Shown one piece after another: positions 19,401 through 30,400 of a stretch of 40,159 nucleotides of DNA. Location of the stretch: the NCBI GenBank assembly GCA_032718475.1, contig JAUCBJ010001751.1, positions 1 through 40,159 of the forward strand, written 5' to 3'. The stretch comes from Nemertoderma westbladi. Its lineage: Eukaryota; Xenacoelomorpha; Nemertodermatida; Nemertodermatidae. Position 1 is the stretch's first letter; each line of letters starts with the position of its first letter. The notes under the pieces are model-generated. The model had not been told where the DNA came from. It saw only the letters and a list, made by a program, of their open reading frames with translations, and did no database searches. Made by a program: the position numbers and the translations under genes.

Positions 19401-20402
19401 GTCCATCGCACGCGCAGACTCCCCGAGACCGCGCATCTCATGGCGCCGTACGTGCGCGGCAGTGGCGATAGCTTCACGCGCTACCGAAACGAACGCAGTT
19501 TAATTCTTAGCAACTCCGAGAGCGAAATGGATCGGAGGCGGAGCTCGTCGGATAGCGATGAGGAATCGACGGGGGAGGAGTCCGGGACCGACGGGGAGGA
19601 TGAGGTCTCGAACCTCTCCGGGAAAACGTTCGGGAAGCCGAGACTCGGGAAGTCCGCGGGTCTCGGTGTCTCCGATCTCAGTGAGTTCAAGGAGCGCGCC
19701 CCGCAACCACTGGATATAGTGTGGGCGAAGTGCCGCGGTTACCCGTCTTACCCCGCCCTGGTTATAGACCCGGAAGTGCCGCGTATGGGAGTCGCACATA
19801 ACGGCGTCCCCATCGCGGTACCGCCCTTGGAGGTGCTTGCCAGGCGACCTACCGACGGCTGCAAGGATTATTACCTCGTCCTGTTTTTCGATACGAAACG
19901 CACGTGGCAGTGGCTCCCGGCGGATAAACTTTGTCCGTTTGGTATCGACGCCAGCCACGATAAGGCGCGGTTGCTGGAGGGGCGCCATTGCGCGGCTAGG
20001 AGTTCCGTTAAAGGCGCGTACTCTCGGGCTCTGGAGCACATGGAGGCCGTCGCCGACCCTGGTTACGATGACGACGAAGTCTTTATGGAAGTTGCCAACG
20101 GGAAATCCGCGGGGAATCCTATGGAATCCCGCTGGAACGCGCTCTCGGAGAAAATTACTAACAGCAGTGAATACCGACCTGGACTGACTAACGGCATGGC
20201 AGAGCAATCGGTTGAGAGCAAAGCGAGTGAAACCGACGGTGCAGAGGCCCGTTACGAACCACTGATAAGCGAGGAGAGCGAACGGGACTCTGGGATGAGC
20301 AATGGGTTCGTTAGAGGGACCAGGACGTTCTCTCGCACTGCTCCATTTATTAATGGTAACTCTCATCCCCAGGATAGCAAAAATAATGCAGATAGTAGCT
20401 AA
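16425..20402 (+). CDS. BRPF1/peregrin-type chromatin scaffold, single-exon CDS
   Basis: A 1325-aa protein; animal BRPF proteins are roughly 1200 aa. The start MPVDFDVKEFC matches the family's conserved N terminus. Domains: C2H2 finger (C23, C28, H41, H47); enhancer-of-polycomb-like region (~100-280, with EEIEYDMDEEDHAWLE); PHD1-knuckle-PHD2 module (~287-465, from VCNICNDGECANSN to TAYCDLHTP); bromodomain (~625-730, with acetyl-lysine Asn in TYNNKDT, ~701); a Ser/Arg-rich acidic linker; PWWP (~1094-1205, DIVWAKCRGYPSYPALV). Family members scaffold MOZ/MORF acetyltransferase complexes with ING5 and MEAF6, reading histone tails in the nucleus. The whole coding region is one exon, although vertebrate BRPF genes have many. 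No poly-A remnant or decay is seen, so an expressed gene with intron loss or a retained retrocopy are both possible. Confidence 0.95.
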   Translation: MPVDFDVKEFCLNLQATKPPYYCPVRGCAKRYLSSNGLQSHMLNVDHDAQQTDEGTPHSGRSTPLSNRKRRRKTALISLRKTKKPVYSRPPSPAVDYRPQFQNTNLTYEESQRIVEVDISGKTYRIDIHLPLSVDYVDPEPVVEDDALKPTNKDDKSPERPHNVDKGSKFVKQMETPTIPRQSEAKQTVPEAHYRLLTSPIQLPEIGERNTEYYKHVGKSDRQLDEEIEYDMDEEDHAWLEIINGERQKKKLSMVGQDLFEGLMDRLEKESYFESCSNGNANQSVIDEDAVCNICNDGECANSNVILFCDMCNLPVHQECYGVPYIPEGQWLCRRCLQSPSRGVDCVLCPNKGGAFKQTDDGRWAHVVCALWVPEVCFANSVFLEPIDSIKAIPPARWRLNCYICRQRGSGACIQCHKANCYTAFHVTCAQQANLHMKMEQVNECELSGGTVAVRKTAYCDLHTPVGSECKPIIDSTNDGVIITEEKRKQMRQARRTLAEKRSAVPLVSIPFIPPSKIKKILIGCTLQKKDEFMTRLQAYWLLKRQSRNGVPLLRRLQTSHGSGRATQVETADQSAYRSQLRFWKRLRQDLERSRLLVELIRKREKLKREQMKVKQLILDYQLQPFSLLLKRTLDLLQAKDTQKVFVEAVDPEAVPDYYVVVSEPMDFAEMRRKVEEHVYVSFDQFEHDFGLIVDNCLTYNNKDTMYYRCATFLREKGGAIVRHARRLVQTIGVDEPTGMHREPIAPQTFADRNSGDILDEIDSALNKENRDSLSLKEQLKVFLDLLDRGMIQGVGIKKNKRLKVLRIEIGTLRRRLAQERDRKLRELLASRSETESDSRTPSPKKRTSSTPKKKRRTPASCKKDEGMAQSVGKSVTDSGSEASFRVPLPAPLRIDINPYWPQINGSLTPRRSSRKSPANRNINEFVYEPPTRRSSSFAVHKAALESRANAFTSHRGAQQSGSFTGHQAGLDTDFFDSYDEESEPGSGPASPVHRTRRLPETAHLMAPYVRGSGDSFTRYRNERSLILSNSESEMDRRRSSSDSDEESTGEESGTDGEDEVSNLSGKTFGKPRLGKSAGLGVSDLSEFKERAPQPLDIVWAKCRGYPSYPALVIDPEVPRMGVAHNGVPIAVPPLEVLARRPTDGCKDYYLVLFFDTKRTWQWLPADKLCPFGIDASHDKARLLEGRHCAARSSVKGAYSRALEHMEAVADPGYDDDEVFMEVANGKSAGNPMESRWNALSEKITNSSEYRPGLTNGMAEQSVESKASETDGAEARYEPLISEESERDSGMSNGFVRGTRTFSRTAPFINGNSHPQDSKNNADSS

Positions 20403-20535
20403 AATATATATTTATTTCTTTATCTATAATTTACTTAATTAATTAATTATTGTTCTCTGGTATCGGAATTATATTTTTGTTTATGTGTATTTTGTGTTTG
20501 TCTATTTTGTTTGTTTAATTATTGTGGTTTGTAAA
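20403..20535 (+). other. 3' flank / probable 3' UTR of the BRPF-like gene
   Basis: Short AT-rich stretch after the stop. No AATAAA is seen before the MITE that begins at 20536, so the 3' UTR may run into it. Confidence 0.4.
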
Positions 20536-21104
20536 GGGGCCGTTCATAAATGACGTTAATAAGGGGGCGGGGATTTTAAATTTGTGACGAGGGGGGGGGG
20601 GGGGGGGGGGGGTAGACGGTCACAATATATATGAGTGTATACCATGTATACGTGTGCCTTTAGTTTAGCATTCTGTTTACTATCCTCGCAAATATTGTGT
20701 TGGTTAGTAAATACTAATAATATATTAAATATCAATTAATAATTGAGGGTTGGGGTGTTATGTTAATGGAATATTAATTAATATGAAATTATAAATTAAA
20801 ATAAATAATTATGAAATTGTCCAGAGGTTAATGTAGTGGCACCCTCCGAATCGCATGGCTCTCATCATCAACTCTAGACTTTTAGATAACTAGTTGTATC
20901 TCAAGGATCAACCCATATAACTTTATCCCATTTCATTACCCTCGAAGTTAAAGCAAAGTAGTCCAAGCCTCAGACTCGAGCAAAACTAAGTAATTAATAA
21001 AAAAGTTATTAATTTAATTCATTATTTTCGTGACGCGGGCTTGATGTTGCACGGGGTTGTCAAATTTCGCCGGAAAAGACGTGACGTCATTTATGAACGG
21101 GCTC
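20536..21104. mobile_element. Second MITE, related termini to the one at 204-665
   Basis: The left end GGGGCCGTTCATAAATGACG and the inverted right end agree at 19 of 21 positions (mismatches at positions 2 and 4). Termini share GGGGCCGT-C and ATGACGT with the first MITE, so both probably use related transposases. It contains a 22-G run at 20591-20612. No clean target duplication was found, so the ends are less certain. Confidence 0.7.
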
Positions 21105-22160
21105 GTATTCGTTTCTTCGTCCGAGTAATTATGTTAAAGACAACTTCCTTTAATTGCAGTGAAGACAATCCAATCTATATTAAATGCAATCAATTATTTT
21201 TGGAAACCTGATATTTTTGTAATTGTGTGGCTGGAAATTAACGATATCTTATAAGGAAAATAATAATCCCATTTTTTATTGTAATCCGACATGAAACACA
21301 ACACGTTCGTCCTTTAAAAAAACTTACCAGTCAAACAAAGCAATATTCCGACTAAAAACAATGGCCAGATATTGCAAATGTAGTTTATAGTAAGTCGAGT
21401 CCATAGAGTAAGTTAAAATGGACTTACTGTACTCTTTAATTTGGATGTGTTAAATAAAATGGTGAAATTTTTTAATTGAATATTATATAATATTTCTATT
21501 TAATTAGTTTGTGAAGCAATTTATAATGTTACAGTTCTCGCCTCTACTGTAATCCTACATTTGCTCGTATTTTAAAACTTCTAACACTTTATTGTTATAT
21601 TGTGCTAAATTATGAGTCGTAGTTTATAAAAAAAATAACTAAAAAAGTTCGCCGAGGAAGTAATATAAGTATATATATAAGTATATAGTATAGTATAGTA
21701 TATATATTATATAGTGTAAGTGCTACAGCGCTACTAGCAATGTAATACAATTAATTAATTGTATATTAGGGCCTACCTTTTTCTCGCTCTTTATGAACCC
21801 CTGTCCGGTCCGTGTGGTATATTTAATTTGATTAGGAATATTTTACTTGGGAAAAAGTTGAACTTTTCTTCACTATTATCGAGGTATTATGTTTACAGCG
21901 AGGAGGTTAATAAAGGATCGAGAGAATATTGAACAAATGCAAATATAATTAATATAATTACAAATACTATAATAATAACAATAATAATAACAAATAATAA
22001 ATAATAACAAATATAATTTAATCTTTTCGAATATTTACCACACACATAAACCAATATTTGTTATTTTGTATTGTTTTGGAGTATGCCTTGGTAAAGATCA
22101 ACACTAAAGTTGTAATAACTAGCATGAATGCAATTTTGAAATTTCACCAAAAATATTTTC
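21105..22160. other. AT-rich spacer between the BRPF and ZNF143-type genes
   Basis: Contains a TATAG/TATA microsatellite near 21670-21720 and an AAT/AAC-rich stretch near 21960-22015. No gene is recognised. A 5' noncoding exon of the downstream gene could lie here but cannot be placed. Confidence 0.45.
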
Positions 22161-22216
22161 TATAAAAGGGAAAGGGCCTATTATATTTGGTATAAATTAT
22201 TAAATTTTTGTTGCAG
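22161..22216 (+). promoter_or_regulatory. TATA-like box and splice-acceptor candidate before the ZNF143-type ORF
   Basis: TATAAAAGGG at 22161-22170 lies 55 bp before the ATG and could direct initiation near 22190. Alternatively, the pyrimidine-biased stretch ending TTTTTGTTGCAG (to 22216) is a good 3' splice site, which would put a noncoding first exon upstream. The sequence alone does not decide. Confidence 0.45.
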
Positions 22217-22224
22217 ATTCCGGT

Positions 22225-24024
22225 ATGGATGAGGTCAACAATCGAATAGTTGCTCATCTAATGACATTGGAAGACGGATCCCTGGCCCTCATACCTACAG
22301 ACACAACAGGTCGCTCTCTCACTGATTGTGTTTATCAACAAATGCTCATCGACAACCTCCCAGAGGACAAAACAAAATCCACAATATATCCCGATCGCAT
22401 AGAAAATGCACGGGACGAGGAAGTTATAGACACAGATCAGTTTATGCTCCCCGTAACCCACAGTGCCTTCCCTATCTCAATGCCTGCCTCCTCAGAAACG
22501 CAACCAAGCAGTTCGAGTAATATGTTTCAACAACTGTCCACCGCAGCCATGGAACTTCCAAAACCCGAAAAAGACAGTTTGGAAAATGAATTAATTCCAT
22601 TCTTCTCTACTAGCAATATTTTGTCTGATCTGCATCCGACAGTCCAAACCGAGAGTGTATCTTTATCCAATGCCGTCACTCAAAGCGATGTCATTGGGTA
22701 TTCGTCGTTATCCTTATCACACGGACTTACTCAATCGAACTATGTTTCTCAAGAAACTCGGTCTATGGGGAGTTTAGATACGCTGGATATTAATTCCGAA
22801 GCGATTCTGCCAACCATACTACCGGAAGTAACCGAAAGCTCCTCACTTCCGCATCGCATTCCCTCGCTGAACGAGACACCAGAATGGACGACCCTGGTCC
22901 CCAAAATTAGACAAAACCTTGTCCCCGTCCGTCGCAGGAAGCCAGTGGCTGGGGGCGGCGTGCGCGTCGATAAACCCCCCCAATTCCAGTGCCCCGTGGA
23001 GGGCTGCAATAAAATGTTCACCACCGCCCACCACGTCAAGTGCCACATCAAGATCCACACGGGGGAACAGGCATACTTCTGCCCCTTCGATGCATGTGAT
23101 AAAAGGTTTACGACTAATTACAGTTTAAAATCACACGTCCGGACTCACACCCAAGAGAAACCTTATCCCTGCCCCGAAGAGTCTTGTACTAAAGCGTTTA
23201 AAACCTCGACAGACCTGCAGAAACACGTTCGAACGCACACCGGCGAAAGGCCGTTTAAATGCCCGTTTGAAGTATGCGAACGATCCTTCACCACTTCCGA
23301 TATTCTCAAGGTTCACATACGTCTGCACACTGGGGAGACGCCGTTTGTCTGCGATTTCAGCGGCTGTGGTCGTGGGTTTAAGTCGGCGAGTAACTTTAAG
23401 AACCACCGTCGTATCCATACCGGTGAGAAACCATTCCAATGTAACCACAAGGATTGCGGTAAGAGATTCACCGAGTACTCCAGTCTCTACAAGCACCGCG
23501 TTACTCACTCGCCTAATAGACCCTATCAGTGTCCGGATTGCCATAAATCATATCGACAAAACTCATCTAGACAATACCACAGACGCCGGTCGCACCCACA
23601 AGATGTCGGTGAGTGTGGTAATCCAAGTAGTGACTTTGGCGATTCTTTAGTGTCGGATGATGGAGTTACCTCTCTTCCATTATTTTCGCCTCTCAACTAC
23701 GAGATCTTCACTATAGAGCCGAATTCGCAAGACGAGCAACGTTTGTTCGGCGAAGGTTGTTCAACTCAGGCGGCTCAATTATTAATAGGCAAATCCATTT
23801 CCTCCAATCAGGAAACTCATTCGATGGTGATAGGCAAAACTAAATTTCCCAATCTCGAGCCTCAATATATGCTAACGGTTACTTCTTCATCCAATCAAGA
23901 GCCTCAATATATGCTAACGGTTACTTCTTCATCCAATCAAGAGCCTCAATGTATGCTAACAGTTACTTCTTCATCCAATCAAGAGCCTCAATGTATGCTA
24001 ACAGTTACTTCTTCATCCAATTAA
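22225..24024 (+). CDS. ZNF143/ZNF76 (Staf)-type seven-finger transcription factor
   Basis: A 599-aa protein. Residues ~253-460 hold seven C2H2 fingers. The first six have the TFIIIA-like C-x4-C spacing and the seventh C-x2-C, as in ZNF143. Signature stretches include [39 protein letters not shown] and [12 protein letters not shown]. The N terminus has [16 protein letters not shown], which resembles one of the LEDG-type activation repeats of ZNF143. Family members bind SBS elements in promoters of snRNA and many mRNA genes and act in the nucleus. The CDS is one exon, possibly with an upstream noncoding exon. The C terminus ends in a recent in-frame repeat (23857-24024). Finger 5 and later fingers are somewhat diverged from vertebrates. 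Confidence 0.92.
   Translation: MDEVNNRIVAHLMTLEDGSLALIPTDTTGRSLTDCVYQQMLIDNLPEDKTKSTIYPDRIENARDEEVIDTDQFMLPVTHSAFPISMPASSETQPSSSSNMFQQLSTAAMELPKPEKDSLENELIPFFSTSNILSDLHPTVQTESVSLSNAVTQSDVIGYSSLSLSHGLTQSNYVSQETRSMGSLDTLDINSEAILPTILPEVTESSSLPHRIPSLNETPEWTTLVPKIRQNLVPVRRRKPVAGGGVRVDKPPQFQCPVEGCNKMFTTAHHVKCHIKIHTGEQAYFCPFDACDKRFTTNYSLKSHVRTHTQEKPYPCPEESCTKAFKTSTDLQKHVRTHTGERPFKCPFEVCERSFTTSDILKVHIRLHTGETPFVCDFSGCGRGFKSASNFKNHRRIHTGEKPFQCNHKDCGKRFTEYSSLYKHRVTHSPNRPYQCPDCHKSYRQNSSRQYHRRRSHPQDVGECGNPSSDFGDSLVSDDGVTSLPLFSPLNYEIFTIEPNSQDEQRLFGEGCSTQAAQLLIGKSISSNQETHSMVIGKTKFPNLEPQYMLTVTSSSNQEPQYMLTVTSSSNQEPQCMLTVTSSSNQEPQCMLTVTSSSN
23857..24024 (+). repeat. 42-bp in-frame coding minisatellite
   Basis: Four tandem 42-bp units encode the 14-aa repeat EPQ(Y/C)[10 protein letters not shown] at the C terminus of the ZNF143-type protein, the last truncated by the stop codon. 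Units are nearly identical at DNA level, so the extension is recent and likely length-variable between individuals. Confidence 0.9.
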
Positions 24025-24084
24025 AAGGCCCAAGCATTGTTTGTAGAAGCTAACACTTAATAACTATTAAAATACTAAGAATTT

Positions 24085-24090
24085 AATAAA
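24085..24090 (+). terminator. AATAAA polyadenylation signal of the ZNF143-type gene
   Basis: Canonical hexamer 61 bp after the stop codon, well before the satellite begins at 24449, consistent with a short 3' UTR. Confidence 0.6.
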
Positions 24091-24448
24091 GTATTGATTC
24101 AAATCGATATGACCAAATCATTATCTATATTTACGTTGGTAATATTTATATTGACCTCATGTTTCATTATATTATTATGTTTCTATTGACAACGAATTTA
24201 TTTTGGTTTATTTTTTATAAAACAAAATCAATCAAAAAATCAAATGTTGATTTTCATTCGGCTTAATAACTTTTGTCAATATCATCCTGGTCTTCTTATT
24301 TAAAGTACATGAAATGGGACCCGCCGCCTAATTTTTCTTCAAATCAATTGCATGACATTTTAAACAACACGTTTGACCTCTCACTCGTAGTCGGAATTTT
24401 TATTTTCGCTTTCAGTCTTTAGCTAAAACCGTTTCACAAAATATTCTC
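24091..24448. other. Spacer between the ZNF143-type gene and satellite
   Basis: AT-rich unique sequence. No ORF or repeat is seen. Confidence 0.5.
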
Positions 24449-27400
24449 TATCGATATTGCACCAGTTACACCGTCTGCTACCTTACCGATATTGCACCAG
24501 TTACACCGCTGCTACCTTACCGATATTGCACCAGTTACACCGCTGCTACCTTACCGATATTGCATCAGTTACACCGCTGCTACCTTATCGATATTGCACC
24601 AGAAACACCGCTGCTACCCTACCGATATTGCACCAGTGAGACCGCTGCTACCTTATCGATATTGCACCAGTTACACCGTCTGCTACCCTACCGATATTGC
24701 ACCAGTTACACCGTCTGCTACCTTACCGATATTGCACCAGTTACACCGCTGCTACCTTACCGATATTGCACCAGTTACACCGCTGCTACCTTATCGATAT
24801 TGCACCAGTTACACCGCTGCTACCTTATCGATATTGCACCAGTTACACCGCTGCTACCCTACCGATATTGCACCAGTTACACCGCTGCTACCTTATCGAT
24901 ATTGCACCAGTTACACCGTCTGCTACCTTACCGATATTGCACCAGTTACACCGTCTGCTACCGTACCGATATTGCACCAGTTACACCGCTGCTACCTTAC
25001 CGATATTGCACCAGTTACACCGTCTGCTACCTCACCGATATTGCACCAGTTACAACGTCTGCTACCTCATCGATATTGTACCAGTTACACCGCTGCTATC
25101 TTATCGATATTGCACCAGTTACACCGCTACTACCTTACCGATATTGCACCAGTTACACCGCTGCTACCTTATCGATATTGCACCAGTTACACCGTCCGCT
25201 ACCTTATCGATATTGCACCAGTTACACCGTCTGCTACCTTACCGATATTGCACCAGTTACACCGTCTGCTACCTTATCGATATTGCACCAGTTACACCGT
25301 CTGCTACCCTACCGATATTGCACCAGTTACACCGTCTCCTACCCTACCGATATTGCACCAGTTACACCGTCTCCTACCTTACCGATATTGCACCAGTTTC
25401 ACCGTCTGCTACCTTATCGATATTGCACCAGTTACACCGTCTGCTACCTTACCGATATTGCACCAGTTACACCGCTGCTACCTCACCGATATTGCACCAG
25501 TTACACCGTCTCCTACCCTACCGATATTGCACCAGTTACACCGTCTCCTACCTTACCGATATTGCACCAGTTTCACCGTCTGCTACCTTATCGATATTGC
25601 ACCAGTTACACCGTCTCCTACCTTACCGATATTGCACCAGTTACACCGCTGCTACCTTACCGATATTGCACCAGTTACACCGTCTGCTACCTTACCGATA
25701 TTGCACCAGTTACACCGCTGCTACCTCACCGATATTGCACCAGTTACAACGTCTGCTACCTCATCGATATTGTACCAGTTACACCGCTGCTATCTTATCG
25801 ATATTGCACCAGTTACACCGCTGCTACCTTACCGATATTGCACCAGTTACACCGCTGCTACCTTATCGATATTGCACCAGTTACACCGTCCGCTACCTTA
25901 TCGATATTGCACCAGTTACACCGTCTGCTACCTTACCGATATTGCACCAGTTACACCGTCTGCTACCTTATCGATATTGCACCAGTTACACCGTCTGCTA
26001 CCCTACCGATATTGCACCAGTTACACCGTCTCCTACCTTACCGATATTGCACCAGTTACACCGTCCGCTACCTTATCGATATTGCACCAGTTACACCGTC
26101 TGCTACCTTATCGATATTGCACCAGTTACACCGTCCGCTACCTTATCGATATTGCACCAGTTACACCGTCTGCTACCTTATCGATATTGCACCAGTTACA
26201 CCGTCCGCTACCTTATCGATATTGCACCAGTTACACCGTCTGCTACCTTACCGATATTGCACCAGTTACACCGTCTGCTACCTTACCGATATTGCACCAG
26301 TTACACCGTCTGCTACCTTATCGATATTGCACCAGTTACACCGTCTGCTACCTTACCGATATTGCACCAGTTACACCGTCCGCTACCTTATCGATATTGC
26401 ACCAGTTACACCGTCTGCTACCTTATCGATATTGCACCAGTTACACCGCTGCTACCTTATCGATATTGCACCAGTTACACCGTCTGCTACCTTATCGATA
26501 TTGCACCAGTTACACCGTCTGCTACCTTACCGATATTGCACCAGTTACACCGTCTGCTACCTTACCGATATTGCACCAGTTACACCGTCTGCTACCTTAC
26601 CGATATTGCACCAGTTACACCGTCTGCTACCTTACCGATATTGCACCAGTTACACCGCTGCTACCTTACCGATATTGCACCAGTTACACCGCTGTTACCT
26701 TACCGATATTGCACCAGTTACACCGCTGTTACCTTACCGATATTGCACCAGTTACACCGCTGCTGCCTCATCGATATTGCACCAGTTACACCGCTGCTAC
26801 CTTACCGATATTTCACCAGTTACACCGCTGCTACCTTACCGATATTGCACCAGTTACACCGTCTGCTACCTTATCGATATTGCACCAGTTACACCGTCTG
26901 CTACCTCATCGATATTTCACCAGTTACACCGCTGCTACCTTATCGATATTGCACCAGTTACACCTCTGTTACCTTACCGATATTGCACCAGTTACACCGC
27001 TGCTACCTCATCGATATTGCACCAGTTACACCGCTGCTACCTTACCGATAATGCACCAGTTACACCGTCTGCTACCTTACCGATATTGCACCAGTTACAC
27101 CGTCTGCTACCTCATCTATATTGCACCAGTTACACCGCTGCTACCTTATCGATATTGCACCAGTTTCACCGCTGCTACCTTACCGATATTGCACCAGTTA
27201 CACCGTCTGCTACCTCATCGATATTGCACCAGTTACACCGCTGCTACCTTACCTATTGCACCAGTTACACCGTCTGCTACCTTATCGATATTGCACCAGT
27301 TACACCGCTGTTACCTTACCGATATTGCACCAGTTACACCGCTGCTACCTCATCGATATTGCACCAGTTACACCGCTGCTACCTTACCGATATTGCACCA

Positions 27401-30400
27401 GTTACACCGTCTGCTACCTTACCGATATTGCACCAGTTACACCGTCTGCTACCTTATCGATATTGCACCAGTTACACCGCTGCTACCTTATCGATATTGC
27501 ACCAGTTACACCGTCTGCTACCTTACCGATATTGCACCAGTTACACCGTCTGCTACCTTACCGATATTGCACCAGTTACACCGTCTGCTACCTTACCGAT
27601 ATTGCACCAGTTACACCGCTGCTACCTTACCGATATTGCACCAGTTACACCGTCTGCTACCTTACCGATATTGCACCAGTTACACTGTCTGCTTCCTTAT
27701 CGATATTGCACCAGTTACACCGTCTGCTACCTCATCGATATTGCACCAGTTACACCGCTGTTACCTTACCGATATTGCACCAGTTACACCGCTGCTACCT
27801 CATCGATATTGCACCAGTTACACCGCTGCTACCTTATCGATATTTCACCAGTTACACTGCTGCTACCTTACCGATATTGCACCAGTTACACTGTCTGCTT
27901 CCTTATCGATATTGCACCAGTTACACCGTCTGCTACCTCATCGATATTGCACCAGTTACACCGCTGCTACCTTACCGATATTGCACCAGTTACACCGTCT
28001 GCTACCTCTTCGATATTGCACCAGTTACACCGTTTGCTACCTTACCGATATTGCACCAGTTACACCGCTGCTACCTTACCGATATTGCACCAGTTACACC
28101 GCTGCTACCTTACCGATATTGCACCAGTTACACCGCTGCTACCTTATCGATATTGCACCAGTTACACCGTCTGCTACCTTATCGATATTGCACCAGTTAC
28201 ACCGCTGCTACCTTATCGATATTTCACCAGTTACACCGCTGTTACCTTACCGATATTGCACCAGTTACACCGCTGCTACCTTACCGATATTGCACCAGTT
28301 ACACCGCTGCTACCTCACCGATATTGCACCAGTTACACCGTCTGCTACCTCTTCGATATTGCACCAGTTACACCGTTTGCACCTTACCGATATTGCACCA
28401 GTTACACCGCTGCTACCTTACCGATATTGCACCAGTTACACCGCTGCTACCTTACCGATATTGCACCAGTTACACCGTCTGCTACCTTACCGATATTGCA
28501 CCAGTTACACCGCTGCTACCTTATCGATATTGCACCAGTTACACCGTCTGCTACCTTATCGATATTGCACCAGTTACACCGTCTGCTACCTTACCGATAT
28601 TGCACCAGTTACACCGTCTGCTACCTTACCGATATTGCACCAGTTACACCGTCTGCTACCTTACCGATATTGCACCAGTTACACCGTCTGCTACCTTACC
28701 GATATTGCACCAGTTACACCGCTGCTACCTTACCGATATTGCACCAGTTACACCGCTGTTACCTTACCGATATTGCACCAGTTACACCGCTGTTACCTTA
28801 CCGATATTGCACCAGTTACACCGCTGCTACCTCATCGATATTGCACCAGTTACACCGCTGCTACCTTACCGATATTTCACCAGTTACACCGCTGCTACCT
28901 TACCGATATTGCACCAGTTACACCGCTGTTACCTTACCGATATTGCACCAGTTACACCGTCTGCTACCTTATCGATATTTCACCAGTTACACCGCTGTTA
29001 CCTTACCGATATTGCACCAGTTACACCGCTGTTACCTTACCGATATTGCACCAGTTACACCGCTGCTACCTCATCGATATTGCACCAGTTACACCGCTGC
29101 TACCTTATCGATATTTCACCAGTTACACCGCTGTTACCTTACCGATATTGCACCAGTTACACCGCTGTTACCTTACCGATATTTCACCAGTTACACCGTC
29201 TGTTACCTTACCGATATTGCACCAGTTACACCGTCTGCTACCTCATCGATATTGCACCAGTTACACCGCTGCTACCTTATCGATATTGCACCAGTTACAC
29301 CGCTGCTACCTTACCGATATTGCACCAGTTACACCGCTGCTACCTTATCGATATTTCACCAGTTACACCGCTGCTACCTTATCGATATTGCACCAGTTAC
29401 ACCGCTGTTACCTTACCGATATTGCACCAGTTACACCGCTGCTACCTCATCGATATTGCACCAGTTACACCGCTGCTACCTTACCGATATTTCACCAGTT
29501 ACACCGCTGCTACCTTATCGATATTGCACCAGTTACACCGCTGCTACCTTATCGATATTTCACCAGTTACACCGCTGCTACCTTACCGATATTGCACCAG
29601 TTACACCGCTGTTACCTTACCGATATTTCACCAGTTACACCGCTGTTACCTTACCGATATTGCACCAGTTACACCGTCTGCTACCTTATCGATATTGCAC
29701 CAGTTACACCGCTGCTACCTTATCGATATTGCACCAGTTACACCGCTGCTACCTTACCGATATTGCACCAGTTACACCGCTGCTACCTTATCGATATTGC
29801 ACCAGTTACACCGCTGTTACCTTACCGATATTGCACCAGTTACACCGCTGCTACCTCATCGATATTGCACCAGTTACACCGCTGCTACCTTACCGATATT
29901 TCACCAGTTACACCGCTGCTACCTTATCGATATTACACCAGTTACACCGTCTGCTACCTCATCGATATTTCACCAGTTACACCGCTGCTACCTTACCGAT
30001 ATTGCACCAGTTACACCGTCTCCTACCTTACCGATATTGCACCAGTTACACCGCTGCTACCTTACCGATATTGCACCAGTTACACCGTCTGCTACCTCTT
30101 CGATATTGCACCAGTTACACCGTTTGCTACCTTACCGATATGGCACCAGTTACACCGTCTCCTACCTTACCGATATTGCACCAGTTACACCGTCTGCTAC
30201 CTTACCGATATTGCACCAGTTACACCGCTGCTACCTTATCGATATTGCACCAGTTACACCGTCTACTACCTTACCGATATTGCACCAGTTACACCGTCTG
30301 CTACCTTACCGATATTGCACCAGTTACACCGCTGCTACCTTATCGATATTGCACCAGTTACACCGTCTGCTACCTTACCGATATTGCACCAGTTACACCG

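Noticed and set aside
18800-20366. Minus-strand ORFs of 225 and 288 codons opposite the BRPF-type gene
   Set aside because: They are antisense shadows of a GC-rich coding region whose plus-strand frame carries all recognisable domains.
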